Source: Mesostigma viride
Lineage: Eukaryota > Streptophyta > Mesostigmatophyceae > Mesostigmatales > Mesostigmataceae
Reading direction: 5' to 3'
Assembly: GCA_009746045.1 (NCBI GenBank)
Contig: RPFO01001349.1
Span: 64,001 to 122,500 of the forward strand
Length of the DNA: 58,500 nt
A model generated the notes under the pieces. The model did not search any database and was not told the DNA's origin. It saw nothing but the letters and a program-made list of their open reading frames with translations. This document shows positions 23,801-36,462 of this stretch, in pieces. Position 1 is the stretch's first letter. Every line of letters starts with the position of its first letter. The position numbers were made by a program, and so were the translations under genes.

Positions 23801-26800
23801 CACAGACCTTATCCTTGGCGCGCAGTCGTGCATTGATGGACAACAGGTACTCAACGACCGTCAGATGACCGAACAGTGACGCCATGTGCAAAGGGGTCCT
23901 TCCACGCTGAATGGAGAAGAGACGCATGCAAGGTTGATCCAACCCACAACAGAACATGGTCATGTGTCAGAATGCAATGGAGCTAGGTGTGCCCCCCATG
24001 AACTGCCCCACTTCCAAACAGCCCTGCCCCCACACTGCCGGCAAGCCTACAACTCTGTGTCTCTTGTGATTGTTCTCCCAAACTCGCTTGCTTCCTTGGT
24101 TGAAGCACTCGGTGCGTGAAGTAAAATGAGGTGCCGATGCGTCGTGCAGGATGACATGGAATGATACCGTGTCACGTCGTTTGTGGCTCAGGGCCATGTT
24201 CAAGCCTGAACTTTTTTCGACGTACAGCTTCCACAGTAGCATAAGTGCATCCTTACTTCACATACAAACTATTAGCAGACAAGAAGCCCCGTTTCCTACA
24301 TGATGTTTAACTATAGCAAAATGACAAGCATGCTCCTCTTTGGTCGGATGCCACTTACTATTGGCATGTGGCCAACTATGCCCACAGTGACGGATGCCAA
24401 GACATGGCTGTAAGCGCTCGATGCCCCCCCCCCCCACGTGTTACAGTAACATTACAGGGCGGGGTTTGGGCAACTCAATTCGAGTTGGGTGTGATGGCTG
24501 GTAAGTGCCACAGTACGGGACTCCTGATCGCGAGCGCTAGGAAAAACGTGCATCAATCCTCACAACACACTGTCAGCAACAAGAGTGCTGCCTAGGCACC
24601 TAACTTTTAAGAACACATTACTAGGTCGGCCGGGCGGACACCTTTCTTAACCGTAAAGCCAGTAGGGTGGCATCCAGAACCGTTTAAGATCAATAAATGT
24701 GGTCAGTGGTCCGACTTATGTACCGATTGCTAAGGATGGGGTATATTGGTGCGGACAGTAGAATATGAAATAAACAACTTTCTTATGAGCTTGCATCACA
24801 GGGCATGCCCAGTTGCATTACCAGATTGACTCTGATTGAGCTTGCCTGAGATACTCAACCGCATCAACCTGCGACATTGCCTTTACATGTGAAGCTATGA
24901 TGGGACCCGACTTTGGCCAATCGTACCTGGCCATGCAGCCTGGGGTACGTTGGTGGAAACAAGGACTGACCTTATCCTTTGCATTCCTTTTCGCACCAGC
25001 CGAAACGAGTTGTTGCACCGTATCGAAATGGCCTAACATGGCCGCCACATGAAGTAGTGCATCCTCAATCTGAAGAGGGAAGCAACCGCAAGTGCCAATA
25101 AATCGCAAAAGTGTACGAGTCCACAACAGCGCACCACATTATGTCATATGTGGTCAAGATGGTTGCTATTATCTTGGCTAAATCCAATCGTACGTTTCAG
25201 GGCCCCTCCTCATTCTGCCGCATCACATGCATCACCACCAAGCTGCATGAATCGTCCATTACCAGCCAAATCCACCCCTGTCTCCCCCCCTTTCCCACCA
25301 CCACCCCTTCCCCTTCCCCTTCCCCTTCCCCTACCCCTTCGCCTTCCCCTTCCCCTTCCCCTTCCCCTTCCCCTTCCCTTCCCCTTCCCCTTCCCCTTCC
25401 CCTTCCCTTCCCCTTCCCCTTCCCCTTCCCCTTCCCTTCCCCTTCCCCTTCCCCTTCCCCTTCCCCTTCCCCTTCCTCTTCCCATTCCCCTTCCACCCAC
25501 CCCTCAACGACGCCTTAGCAGCAATAACATTAATACCATTGACCCCGAGTTCAGTCAACATGTCAACACAACAACTGAGGATGTTTTGCCCCGGACTAAA
25601 GCAACAAAAGTGTCGAATTCCCCGGCGGAAATTATGTGATGTGAGATACTTAACTTGCAATTGGCAACAAATTTATTCACCCTTCACGTAATTGCTTTCT
25701 ACCTACCGTCATATTTTCCCAGACAACGCGCTTGCGACGCAGGGCCGCATGTCTCGCTGCCCTGCGTCGCAAAATCCCGCGATGTCGCGCCTGTCTCCCG
25801 CGTTGTTTTTTCAGGCCAGCCCTGCGGGGCTTGATCTTCTTAACGCCAGGGCGCCCGTTTGTAGTAGCGTGCACCTTTCGGATGGCCGAACAATGCCTGT
25901 CAACCAACAGTGATGATAGACATTGACCCGATAGTGAGGCCTTGACATTCAATCAAACTTCGCCACAAACACCTTACCTGCTGAAAGGACTAACATGAAA
26001 CCGACTTAGATAATGGTAGCTCACTAAGTTAGTATTTGATCACAATAATGGATTCATATTGGCTTCTGCCCTCAGCAAAAACATCAGGCAAATACATGTA
26101 GTCGTCGTCGTTGTACTAGTAGTAGCGGTCGTCGTAGTATGAGTAGCGGTAGTCGTGGTGGGCATGTTAGTGGTTGTCGTCATCGTAGCAGCAGCAGCAG
26201 GAGGAGGAATCCACCACAAGGTTGTTGGCACAGGGGTTGGGGGGGCCGAATCTAGTGCGGGTAGGAATGCACCGCACGGTCAGCCATAGTATAAGCGAAC
26301 CAGTTCATGAGTAAATGCTAATTGTAATGGCAAGCAGAAACTGGCGTTTGTGCCTACCTGAAAACCGTGAAGTTGATCATCAAAGCCATGAACAGGATAG
26401 TGACACACAGACGAATTTTGAACCCTGCGGTTGACAGCCCACATGGGATGAGGGGGGGGGGGGCAATGAAAGGCAACGCAGCGAAAAGGCACATTTCTTG
26501 TGAGTTCCATTCAAGCAACATGTCACATTGATGCATATTTCGCAGTAGTATCGTCGTAGTATAAAATAATCGATGTAAGCACCTGATTTAATATAATCAT
26601 AAGAGAATCCACAACACGTGCTACTTCATTCAGCGCTGCAGTTGTTCATGATAGTAGACAATGCATGAAACTCTTACAACCCATGAAATGCTGCCATGCA
26701 TGGTGTGATTTGTGACGTAAGTTTCTTCCATTCATGCCACCCACCACAGCCAATATACCCAACACTTCATTTTTTTTAGAGTTGGATGGGATTTCCAAAA

Positions 26801-27339
26801 AATGATTAATGAGCCTGCCAAGCTTCACTAAAGGAGCTTTCAATGTTTCATTTTTATTTCTAATCACCCCTGGCGCAGATCATCATGACTGAGGGTGGCT
26901 GGAAGAGGAGAAACAGACACACATGACCCTTTAACCCATAGTCCGCAGACCCATTTTTGGAACTTTCATACCCCTGAAAATTTTCTGTCTGGTGATGTAA
27001 GTCACACCATTATGTGACTGGCCGCAGCAACTTCTATTCCAATCATACTCCCTTGTTTCATGCACTGACGGCCAGTACATAGAAAGTATGCACATTGAGA
27101 CGTATTGCCGGCAAAACAGAGGCACGCAATAGTACGCTGTCGCTTCAAGGTAAGGAGTAAACTGCCTGGCAATCATTATCTGCGTAGGTTCGTGCTACCT
27201 ACCGGTGGCCGCCGTGTCCTCAGGATCATCTTGCACCAAGGCCTCAAGCCCCCACGTGAATGCATTATGCCCATGGTGAATATAGGTCCCGAGTCGCTCC
27301 ACGTAGGTCCTAACCAGCTGCCACAAGGGGCCTGTGTTG
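16988..27339 (-). CDS. Transmembrane ankyrin-repeat protein with one repeat per exon
   Basis: Exons in transcript order: 27339-27203, 26869-26759, 26424-26358, 25896-25707, then thirteen 99-bp exons (25069-24971, 23906-23808, 22963-22865, 22481-22383, 21980-21882, 21498-21400, 20997-20899, 20515-20417, 20040-19942, 19558-19460, 18835-18737, 18440-18342, 18158-18060), then 17803-16988 (stop). Phases match at each junction. The 5' exons read [18 protein letters not shown], a membrane helix ([16 protein letters not shown]), then a strongly basic stretch ([20 protein letters not shown]). The ankyrin units read [20 protein letters not shown] and [20 protein letters not shown]. The last exon has hydrophobic segments ([35 protein letters not shown]), then a 16-proline run and a Gln-rich tail. 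Ankyrin stacks bind partner proteins; ligand and pathway are unknown. Confidence 0.75.
18213..23236. repeat. Tandem array of ankyrin exon-pair units (957-983 bp)
   Basis: The marker GCAATGTCTACTGT occurs at 18,213, 19,331, 20,288, 21,271, 22,254 and 23,237. Four units (19,331-20,287; 20,288-21,270; 21,271-22,253; 22,254-23,236) are nearly identical; three are 983 bp and the first is 957 bp. Each holds two 99-bp ankyrin exons in order. The unit at 18,213-19,330 is older and diverged. A sixth truncated unit after 23,237 lacks its second exon. Confidence 0.93.
18885..19085. mobile_element. ~200-bp insertion in the oldest ankyrin unit
   Basis: Between two copies of ACAACCCCATT.GTAAAAA (near 18,866 and 19,084) lies sequence absent from the other units. 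It carries repeated ACTTAAGGCGTGAACG-type motifs near 18,940-18,970 and 19,055-19,080 in direct orientation. The duplicated edge looks like a target duplication or a slippage product. Confidence 0.4.
25298..25500. repeat. (CCCCTT)n microsatellite
   Basis: About 30 near-perfect hexamers with a few five-base slips, in the intron just 5' of the first ankyrin exon. Pro/Ser and Gly/Glu frames across it are artefacts. Confidence 0.95.
26095..26205. repeat. Degenerate GTC/GTA/GCA trinucleotide tract
   Basis: Runs of GTCGTCGTC, GTAGTAG and GCAGCAGCAG in an intron of the ankyrin gene. Confidence 0.7.
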
Positions 27340-27815
27340 CTGGCATACACCAGGCACAAGGGGGGGGGGGGGGGGAAGCCGGAGCGTATGCACGCATTCA
27401 AGTATTTCAGACACACGAAAGAGCGCCGTTTAGGCACCATGTGACCTTACCATATGCATAGGACATCCACTATGCTGCTTCCGTCTCATATTCCAATTAC
27501 GTGGCAAAGCAACCTTTTGTGCATGTCAATTTTCCACGTTTGGTGGGTGGATGAATGGTAAAGTTCTATACATAACTGCGTCTCATGGCAATCACCTCGT
27601 ACCCCCCCCCCCCCCCCCCTGGAACCGATTTTAAACACAAAAACAAACAGCAAACGTTACTTATCATCATTCACCCCATGCCATGGCAACCTTTTATAGA
27701 TGATGATTCAGGTGCCAGGCGAAGTGAAATATGCATGATTATTATTACATGATCTCCCCACTAACTAATGTTATTAAACCAAATATAACTCCTAAAACGG
27801 AGATAAACCTTGTGG
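27340..27815. other. Non-coding, with homopolymer runs
   Basis: Contains a G run (about 27,360-27,375) and an 18-base C run (about 27,602-27,619). No exon seen. Probably intronic if the exons at 44,817-45,834 belong to the ankyrin gene. Confidence 0.4.
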
Positions 27816-30800
27816 AGTGGTAACTGCCGGCAGTGCCACCCCATGCAAGACCCCACAAGCCGTCCTTGCGTCAAGGTGACATGCAATCATCACAAGGAGT
27901 GGTAACTGCCGGCAGTGCCACCCCATGCAAGAACCCACAAGCCATCCTTGCGTCAAGGGGACATGCAGTCATCACAAGGACTGGTAACTGCCGGCAGTGC
28001 CACCCCATGCAAGAACCCACAAGCCGGGGACATGCAAACATCACAAGGAGTGGTGTAACTGCCGGCAGTGCCACCCCATGCAAGACCCCACAGACCGTCC
28101 TTGCGTCGAGGGGACATGCAATCATCACAAGGAGTGGTAACTGCCGGCAGTGCCACCCCATGCAAGACCCCACAAGCCGCCCTTGCATGAAGGGGACATG
28201 CAATCATCACAAGGAGTGGTAACTGCCGGCAGTGCCACCCCATGCAAGACCCCACAAGCCGTCCTTGCGTCAAGGGGACGTGCAATCATCACAAGGAGTG
28301 GTAACTGCCGGCAGTGCCACCCCATGCACGACCACACAAGCCATCCTTGCGTCAAGGGGACATGCAGTCATCACAAGGAGTGGTAACTGCCGGCAGTGCC
28401 ACCCCATGCAAGAACCCACAAGCCGGGGACATGCAAACATCACAAGGAGTGGTGTAACTGCCGGCAGTGCCACCCCATGCAAGACCCCACAAGCCGTCCT
28501 TGCGTCAAGGGGACGTGCAATCATCACAAGGAGTGGTAACTGCCGGCAGTGCCAGCCCATGCAAGACCCCACAAGCCGTCCTTGCAACAAGGTGACATGC
28601 AGTAATCACAATGAGTGGTAACTGCCGGCAGTGCCACCCCATGCAAGACCCCACAAGCCGTCCTTGCGTCCAGGGGACATGCAATCATCACAAGGAGTGG
28701 TAACTGCCGGCAGTGCCAGCCCATGCAAGACCCCACAAGCCGTCCTTGCATAAAGGGGACATGCAATCATCACAATGAGTGGTAACTGCCGGCAGTGCCA
28801 CCCCATGCAAGACCCCACAAGCCGTCCTTGCACCAAGGTGACATGCAGTCATCACAATGAGTGGTAACTGCCGGCAGTGCCACCCCATGCACGACCCCAC
28901 AAGCCGCCCTTGCATGAAGGGGACATGCAATCATCACAAGGAGTGGTAACTGCCGGCAGTGCCACCCCATGCAAGACCCCACAAGCCGCCCTTGCGTCAA
29001 GGGGACATGCAATCATCACAAGGAGTGGTAACTGCCGGCAGTGCCACCCCATGCAAGAACCCACAAGCCGGGGACATGCAGTCATCACAAGGAGTGGTAA
29101 CTGCCGGCAGTGCCACCCCATGCAAGACCCCACAAGCCGTCCTTGCGTCCAGGGTACATGCAATCATCACAAGCAGTGGTAACTGCCGGCAGTGCCACCC
29201 CATGCAAGACCCCACAAGCCGCCCTTGCGTCAAGGGGACATGCAATCATCACAAGGAGTGGTAACTGCCGGCAGTGCCAGCCCATGCAAGACCCCACAAG
29301 CCGTCCTTGCAACAAGGGGACATGCAATCATCACAATGAGTGGTAACTGCCGGCAGTGCCACCCCATGCAAGACCCCACAAGCCGTCCTTGCACCAAGGT
29401 GACATGCAGTCATCACAATGAGTGGTAACTGCCGGCAGTGCCACCCCATGCACGACCACACAAGCCGCCCTTGCATGAAGGGGACATGCAAACATCACAA
29501 GGAGTGGTGTAACTGCCGGCAGTGCCACCCCATGCAAGACCCCAGAAGCCGCCCTTGCATAAAGGGGACATGCAATCATCACAAGGAGTGGTAACTGCCG
29601 GCAGTGCCACCCCATGCAAGACCCCACAAGCCGTCCTTGCGTCAAGGGGACGTGCAATCATCACAAGGAGTGGTAACTGCCGGCAGTGCCAGCCCATGCA
29701 AGACCCCACAAGCCGTCCTTGCAACAAGGTGACATGCAGTAATCACAATGAGTGGTAACTGCCGGCAGTGCCACCCCATGCAAGACCCCACAAGCCGTCC
29801 TTGCGTCCAGGGGACATGCAATCATCACAAGGAGTGGTAACTGCCGGCAGTGCCAGCCCATGCAAGACCCCACAAGCCGTCCTTGCATAAAGGGGACATG
29901 CAATCATCACAATGAGTGGTAACTGCCGGCAGTGCCACCCCATGCAAGACCCCACAAGCCGTCCTTGCACCAAGGTGACATGCAGTCATCACAATGAGTG
30001 GTAACTGCCGGCAGTGCCACCCCATGCACGACCCCACAAGCCGCCCTTGCATGAAGGGGACATGCAATCATCACAAGGAGTGGTAACTGCCGGCAGTGCC
30101 ACCCCATGCAAGACCCCACAAGCCGTCCTTGCAACAAGGGGACATGCAATCATCACAAGGAGTGGTAACTGCCGGCAGTGCCACCCCATGCAAGAACCCA
30201 CAAGCCGGGGACATGCAGTCATCACAAGGAGTGGTAACTGCCGGCAGTGCCACCCCATGCAAGACCCCACAAGCCGTCCTTGCGTCCAGGGTACATGCAA
30301 TCATCACAAGCAGTGGTAACTGCCGGCAGTGCCACCCCATGCAAGACCCCACAAGCCGCCCTTGCGTCAAGGGGACATGCAATCATCACAAGGAGTGGTA
30401 ACTGCCGGCAGTGCCAGCCCATGCAAGACCCCACAAGCCGTCCTTGCAACAAGGGGACATGCAATCATCACAATGAGTGGTAACTGCCGGCAGTGCCACC
30501 CCATGCAAGACCCCACAAGCCGTCCTTGCACCAAGGTGACATGCAGTCATCACAATGAGTGGTAACTGCCGGCAGTGCCACCCCATGCACGACCACACAA
30601 GCCGCCCTTGCATGAAGGGGACATGCAAACATCACAAGGAGTGGTGTAACTGCCGGCAGTGCCACCCCATGCAAGACCCCAGAAGCCGCCCTTGCATAAA
30701 GGGGACATGCAATCATCACAAGGAGTGGTAACTGCCGGCAGTGCCACCCCATGCAAGACCCCAGAAGCCGCCCTTGCATAAAGGGGACATGCAATCATCA

Positions 30801-32273
30801 CAAGGAGTGGTAACTGCCGGCAGTGCCACCCCATGCAAGAACCCACAAGCCGGGGACATGCAATCATCACAATGAGTGGTAACTGCCAGCAGTGCCACCC
30901 CATGCAAGACCCCACAAGCTGTCCTTGCAACAAGGGGACATGCAATCATCACAAGGAGTGGTAACTGCCGGCAGTGCCACCCCATGCAAGACCCCACAAG
31001 CCGTCCTTGCGTCAAGGTGACATGCAGTCATCACAAGGAGTGGTAACTGCCGGCAGTGCCACCCCATGCACGACCACACAAGCCGCCCTTGCATGAAGGG
31101 GACATGCAATCATCACAAGGAGTGGTAACTGCCGGCAGTGCCACCCCATGCGAGACCCCAGAAGCCGCCCTTGCATAAAGGGGACATGCAATCATCACAA
31201 GGAGTGGTAACTGCCGGCAGTGCCACCCCATGCAAGAACCCACAAGCCGGGGACATGCAGTCATCACAAGGAGTGGTAACTGCCGGCAGTGCCACCCCAT
31301 GCAAGACCCCACAAGCCGTCCTTGCAACAAGGGGACATGCAATCATCACAAGGAGTGGTAACTGCCGGCAGTGCCAGCCCATGCAAGACCCCACAAGCCG
31401 TCCTTGCATGAAGGGGACATGCAATCATCACAAGGAGTGGTAACTGCCGGCAGTGCCAGCCCATGCAAGACCCCACAAGCCGTCCTTGCAACAAGGGGAC
31501 ATGCAATCATCACAATGAGTGGTAACTGCCGGCAGTGCCACCCCATGCAAGACCCCACAAGCCGTCCTTGCACCAAGGTGACATGCAGTCATCACAATGA
31601 GTGGTAACTGCCGGCAGTGCCACCCCATGCACGACCACACAAGCCGCCCTTGCATGAAGGGGACATGCAATCATCACAATGAGTGGTAACTGCCGGCAGT
31701 GCCACCCCATGCAAGACCCCAGAAGCCGCCCTTGCATAAAGGGGACATGCAATCATCACAAGGAGTGGTAACTGCCGGCAGTGCCACCCCATGCAAGAAC
31801 CCACAAGCCGGGGACATGCAATCATCACAATGAGTGGTAACTGCCAGCAGTGCCACCCCATGCAAGACCCCACAAGCTGTCCTTGCAACAAGGGGACATG
31901 CAATCATCACAAGGAGTGGTAACTGCCGGCAGTGCCAGCCCATGCAAGACCCCACAAGCCGCCCTTGCATGAAGGGGACATGCAATCATCACAATGAGTG
32001 GTAACTGCCGGCAGTGCCACCCCATGCACGACCCCACAAGCCGCCCTTGCGTCCAGGGGATATGCAATCATCACAAGGAGTGGTAACTGCTGGCAGTGCC
32101 ACCCCATGCAAGACCCCACAAGCCGCCCTTGCGTCAAGGGGACATGCAATCATCACAAGGAGTGGTAACTGCCGGCAGTGCCACCCCATGCAAGAACCCA
32201 CAAGCCGGGGACATGCAATCATCACAAGGAGTGGAAACTGCCGGCAGTGCCACCCCATGCAAGACCCCACAAG
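27816..32273. repeat. 82-bp minisatellite, left block (about 54 units)
   Basis: Unit reads TAACTGCCGGCAGTGCCACC, CCATGCAAGACCCCACAAGC, CGTCCTTGCGTCAAGGGGAC, ATGCAATCATCACAAGGAGT, GG. Short 69-bp variants lack the CGTCCTTGCGTCAAG part, and some units carry an extra GT after GTGGT. Each unit holds the perfect palindrome CTGCCGGCAG. The unit length is not a multiple of three, so the many ~80-residue frames on both strands are artefacts. There is no unique spacer. Confidence 0.97.
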
Positions 32274-32305
32274 CCCTACCAGCCATTAAGAATGTACTCC
32301 AGCAC
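32274..32305 (+). repeat. Left terminal inverted repeat of transposon copy 1
   Basis: 32 bp beginning CCCTACCAGCC, ending CTCCAGCAC. Outside lies the AAG target duplication. Confidence 0.85.
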
Positions 32306-32399
32306 GCAAAATGTACTTCGTACCGAAGTTTGTCTTTTTATGCTGAAAATTGTCATGCATGATGTTTGCAACCAAAATAGACCTCGTACAAAGTTTGGT

Positions 32400-33115
32400 A
32401 TCGATCGGACGTCATCTTGGTGACATTTGCTAGCAATAAAGGTACATTTTTGTCATTTTTTGTTAAATTAAATAGTAATAAATAGGAAACAGTACTAAAT
32501 CACGTCAAACCATCATGGATATTTGCAAGCAACCTAATTACCACTAGAATAGACCATGCACAAAGTTTGGGGTCAATCTGAACTCAAAATAGTGACGTTT
32601 GCTAGCATAAATACTGCATTTTTTGCCATTTTCAAGCATTTTGCTCAGTGTAAGCTACTAAACAATATCAAACTACGTCATAAAGCTATGAAATATTGGA
32701 AGCAACCTAAACACCACTAGATTAGACCATGGGCCAAGTTTGGGCTCAGTCTGACGTCAAAATAGTGACGTTTGCTAGCATAAATGGTGCATTTTTTGCC
32801 ATTTTCAAGCATTTTGCTCAGTGTAAGCTACTAAACAATATCAAACTATGTCAGAAAGCTATGAAATGTTGGAAGCAACCTAAACACCACTAGATTAGAC
32901 CATGGGCCAAGTTTGGGCCCAGTTTGATCTCAAAATAGTGACGTTTGCTAGCATAAATGGTGCAATTTTTGCCTTTTTCAAGCATTTTGGTAAGTATAGT
33001 TGCCTCAAACTATGTCAGAAAACTGTGAATTGTTGTAAATAACCTGTTTGCCACTACATTAGACCATCCTCAACTTGTAAGGTCAGGCATAGGTAAAGGT
33101 AGTGACATTTGCTAG
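32400..33115. repeat. Subterminal 173-bp tandem repeats of the transposon
   Basis: Five units marked by GTGAC(G/A)TTTGCTAGCA at 32,420, 32,592, 32,765, 32,938 and 33,102 (spacing 172-173, last 164). Conserved blocks include TTAGACCAT, AAGTTTGGG and GCCATTTTCAAGCATTTTG. Subterminal repeats in DNA transposons are commonly transposase-binding sites; that role here is inferred. Confidence 0.9.
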
Positions 33116-33774
33116 CACTATATACAAGCATATTATGCCTCTTTTCGCATATACACATTAAAAATAACAAGACATCATCATATCATGGCCTTAATACAAG
33201 GTGTGCAAATGCAAATCACACCAGATCGGATGACCAATGATGGGTGGCTGCATGCCACACATCTACCAGGCTGCAGGGTGAGAGGCCACATCGCTACAAG
33301 ACAGGAATCCTCGCAATTGCACAACACCGCTAGTACACTGTGCACATACCCCAAGAGGATTTGGCTACAAGCCATAAAAGTTTGGCCATGCTAACACATT
33401 CTTCATCCAAGCAAAATGCAGCCTCTCCAAACTCAACTCATTGATTTAAATTCAGCTAGGCCAGGCGTGCATGCTCTACTTGCCGACAACCATGAGTAAA
33501 CTTGTCTACCACTTCATTCCATGCGCCGGTAGATGGCACCGTCTCATCTACCAGTCATCCCCGGCTCCCATTCCGCATCCTCCTCTCCCTCTCCCTCTCC
33601 CTCTTCCTCCTCCCCCTCCCCCTCCCATTCTCCCTCCCCCTCTCCCTCCCCTCTCCCTCCTCCTCCCCCTCCTCCTCCCCCTCTTTCTCCCCCTCTTTCT
33701 CTCCCTCTTCCTCCTCCTCCCCGCCTTCACTGTCACTGTGCACAGCAGGGACGGCATCGTCTATGTGGGTGCCA

Positions 33775-35527
33775 TCACCTGCGTTCACGGTGCCAGCCTA
33801 GCTCCTGTGGAAAGAAGCGAGCGCGGCCAAATGCCTCGACTGGGTGTGGGCAGCCGCACACGAACTGCGTCACCTCCGCCAGGGCATGATAGTCCTCATA
33901 CTGCCCATCAGCCCACATCGCCTTGATGAGCAGGTGACCTCCCCTTTCCTGAACCTTAGTGACCCAGCCATGGAAGCGCTCCCTCTTCCTCGCTATCCCC
34001 GGAAACAGGGCACACAGGCGCATCCCGATAAGCGCACGTGCTCCATGCTCGGCAAAGTAGGCATTGCAGTCATCCTTTGCTGCTGCCCTGGCGGCGGTGG
34101 CAGTCTTGTAATGCTCAAAGTCAATCTGCGGGTGCTCTTTCAACGCCGCCACCGTGGCAGCTGACAGTTTGCCGGTACTGATCAGCTCAGGCTGGTGCAC
34201 CTCTGCCGTACCGCCCACTGTCCAGTGCTGCAGGTGTACATCAGAAATGGGGACCGTCATCCCTGCGCTGCCGCCACCTAATGTCACTCTAGAAAACTGG
34301 CCCGTCCACGACGGTGCGTAGTAAGGAGAGGCGACAATGCTGTCACGCTCCGTGCGATCGCCTTCCAGATCAAGGACCTTCACCAGCATGTGTGGTGCCC
34401 ACGGCATTCCCTGCCCGCAGGTGACGGCTGGCCGCTTAACAACGAGTAGGTCGCTGCGTCGTATGAGGCTTCCATTCACCTTGAAGGTGTGCCTGCCGGA
34501 AATCAGTGTGCGCAAAGCGGGCGTTGCCGTTGATGTGCTCCCTCGCGCAGCGGGCGCACATGCGCGGTTGATCTGCGCTTGAATCTCGCGGGCAGGGCAA
34601 GCGACGTGTGAGATTACTTGTTTTATGGGCAGCCTCAGTGCTCGTGTTGCCCGCGCAACCGACTGGTCGCCTGCAGATCGCAGCGGTAAGGGTACCGCCT
34701 TGTTCGCTTGCAGTTCACGCTTCTCTTTGAGCTTTTGCTCCATGATGTCGAACAGATTCTCGTTGTTGGCACGCACATCCTCCACGGACTTTGGCACCTG
34801 CTCAATCCATCCGTCCAGCAACTGCTGCTTCTCAGCGGCGACGATGTCAGGAAAAAGGCTGTGAAGGCTAGCGCAGGTACATCTCCTGGCACCGCCCTCG
34901 TCCCATTCAAAAAGCGGCACTAGACCAGGACTTCCTTTGGGGGCCTTGCCACGCTCTATGAGGAGGCACCCATAGACAGGATCTCCCTGCGGGGTGTACC
35001 CAATGGGCGTGACCCCGTCACAAGCCTCGCCATTAGGCCCTGTGGGCTGCCACTTGTTCACCGGTGCATTTACCAACGTCTCCGATGCGGCTAGGCGCCA
35101 GCGGACATACACGGTCATATCCGGGCCCCAAAACACTTCGAGATCGAACACCTTCGAAGAGCGGTGCCTCTCCCTCTCGGCTTCGGTTGCTGGCTCATCA
35201 TCCAAGTCGGCGGTGGCGCCCGCGCCCGCACCCGCGCCGGCGCCTGCGCCCCCACCCCCGCCCGCGCCCGCGCGCGCGCCTTGGGTGGCGCCCGCGCCCG
35301 CACCCGCGCCGGCGCCTGCGCCCCCGCCCCCGCCCCCGCCCGGGCCCGCGCCCGCGCCCGCGTCTTGGGTGGCGCCCGCGCCCGCACCCGCGCCTTCTCC
35401 CCCGCCCCCGCCCCCGCCCGCCCGCGCCATGGGTGTGGCCCGCGGCTGGCTTCTTCGGAAATGCGTCCATCGATTTCACCCACCGGCCGTCAGCGGTGGA
35501 TGCACCCTTTCGGCCACGTTGTGACAT
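33775..35527 (-). CDS. Unrecognised transposon protein, ~580 aa, frame-shifted in copy 1
   Basis: Likely start MSQRGRKGASTADGRWVKSM at 35,527, then a Gly/Ala/Arg low-complexity tract from a GCGGGC-type repeat (about 35,210-35,430), then FDLEVFWGPDMTVYVRWRLA, and a long globular part ending QELGWHRERR. Near the C-terminus, FHGWVTKVQERGGHLLIKAM then WADGQYEDYHALAEV has the look of a Tudor-like small barrel (my inference). In copy 1 the start and body are in different frames because of the tract length; the body alone is open from 35,430. In copy 2 the whole is one frame. I see no DDE/D triad I would trust. Probably a transposon-encoded accessory or transposase protein. Confidence 0.6.
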
Positions 35528-35804
35528 CAAGCGCGGCGTCCCCAATAGAACAGTCATGCAATATGAATAATCATTAGTATCAACGATGCGTTCATGCAGG
35601 CGTGAACTGTGAAATACAACAAGCATGCAACAACGACTCCAGCACACTTAGTAAATACTGCTCATAATATCTGTGGCACATGCAACATGGTTAAAACACA
35701 CATGGATGACCTGTATGGCTGCACATGAACTGTCCACCTAGAGAAGACTAGAAATTCAGCATGATATCAAGAGCCATCCACACAAATATATGTCTTACCG
35801 CAGC

Positions 35805-36462
35805 TTAGGGCTTCTTCGGGTTGAGTTGGCGAATCGAGCTTGTTGAGCCCTGCTCGAAGTAATGCTCAAATGCGATGCCCAGGCCCGCCAGCACATCATC
35901 AAATGTGATTAGTTTCACAGGTGGTCCGAAGAGTTCCAAACGTGGTTGCTAATTTTCAGGCAGTGCCTGAAGGCCGCCTCGAAAGTGAAACGCGAAAGTG
36001 AAAAGGGGTCACAAACCCTATGTTCATATCCTTGACTCCCCCGTCGAGAACGAACCGAAAACCAGCGCCATGAACGAACTTGTGACGAGTAGATGACGAC
36101 ATCGTGGTTATGGCGTCGTACCCCCCCTGGTGCAGCTGCTGCTTTATCGCCGCCTTCCTGTCCTCTTGCTTCCGCCCGGGCGAAAACCAGGCGCTTCGCA
36201 ATGCCTGGAGATGTGATATTCTAATGGGCTTCATGCACTCGTGGCCGCACTTACAGTCGAACGTCTCGTCGGTCACTAGGCTGCCGGCATGGGTGCTGCC
36301 GCTTAGCACTATGGCTGCGAACTTGCGCTTCCCATGGTGTCCCATCACCATGATAGCGAAAGCCAGGAAGCAGATAGCCACGATTATGTCCCAGCAAAGC
36401 CATAGCACACCTTCCGTTTCGACCGCCATGTCGGCCACTAGTCCGGATAGCTCAATGTGCAC
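35805..36462 (-). CDS. Second transposon protein with a Cys cluster; probably two exons
   Basis: Starts MHIELSGLVADMAVETEGVL at 36,462. A hydrophobic stretch IIVAICFLAFAIMVMG follows, then FDCKCGHECMKPIRISHLQA and LRSAWFSPGRKQEDRKAAIK. The C.C...C spacing followed by 'lR..+f....+.++..i...l' is like the N-terminal Cys motif seen in several eukaryotic transposases (recollection, not a match). The continuous frame stops near 35,956, but just beyond, after ATTAG at 35,950, a frame reads LELFGPPVKLITFDDVLAGL, GIAFEHYFEQ and stops at 35,805. A short intron joining them is likely; its donor is not certain. Its first 24 codons lie in the palindrome. Confidence 0.55.

Noticed and set aside
25111-25660. 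Pro/Ser and Gly/Glu-rich frames
   Set aside because: Produced by the (CCCCTT)n microsatellite.
27833-32423. Dozens of overlapping ~80-130-residue frames on both strands
   Set aside because: All are echoes of the 82-bp minisatellite; unit length is not a multiple of three and no frame persists.
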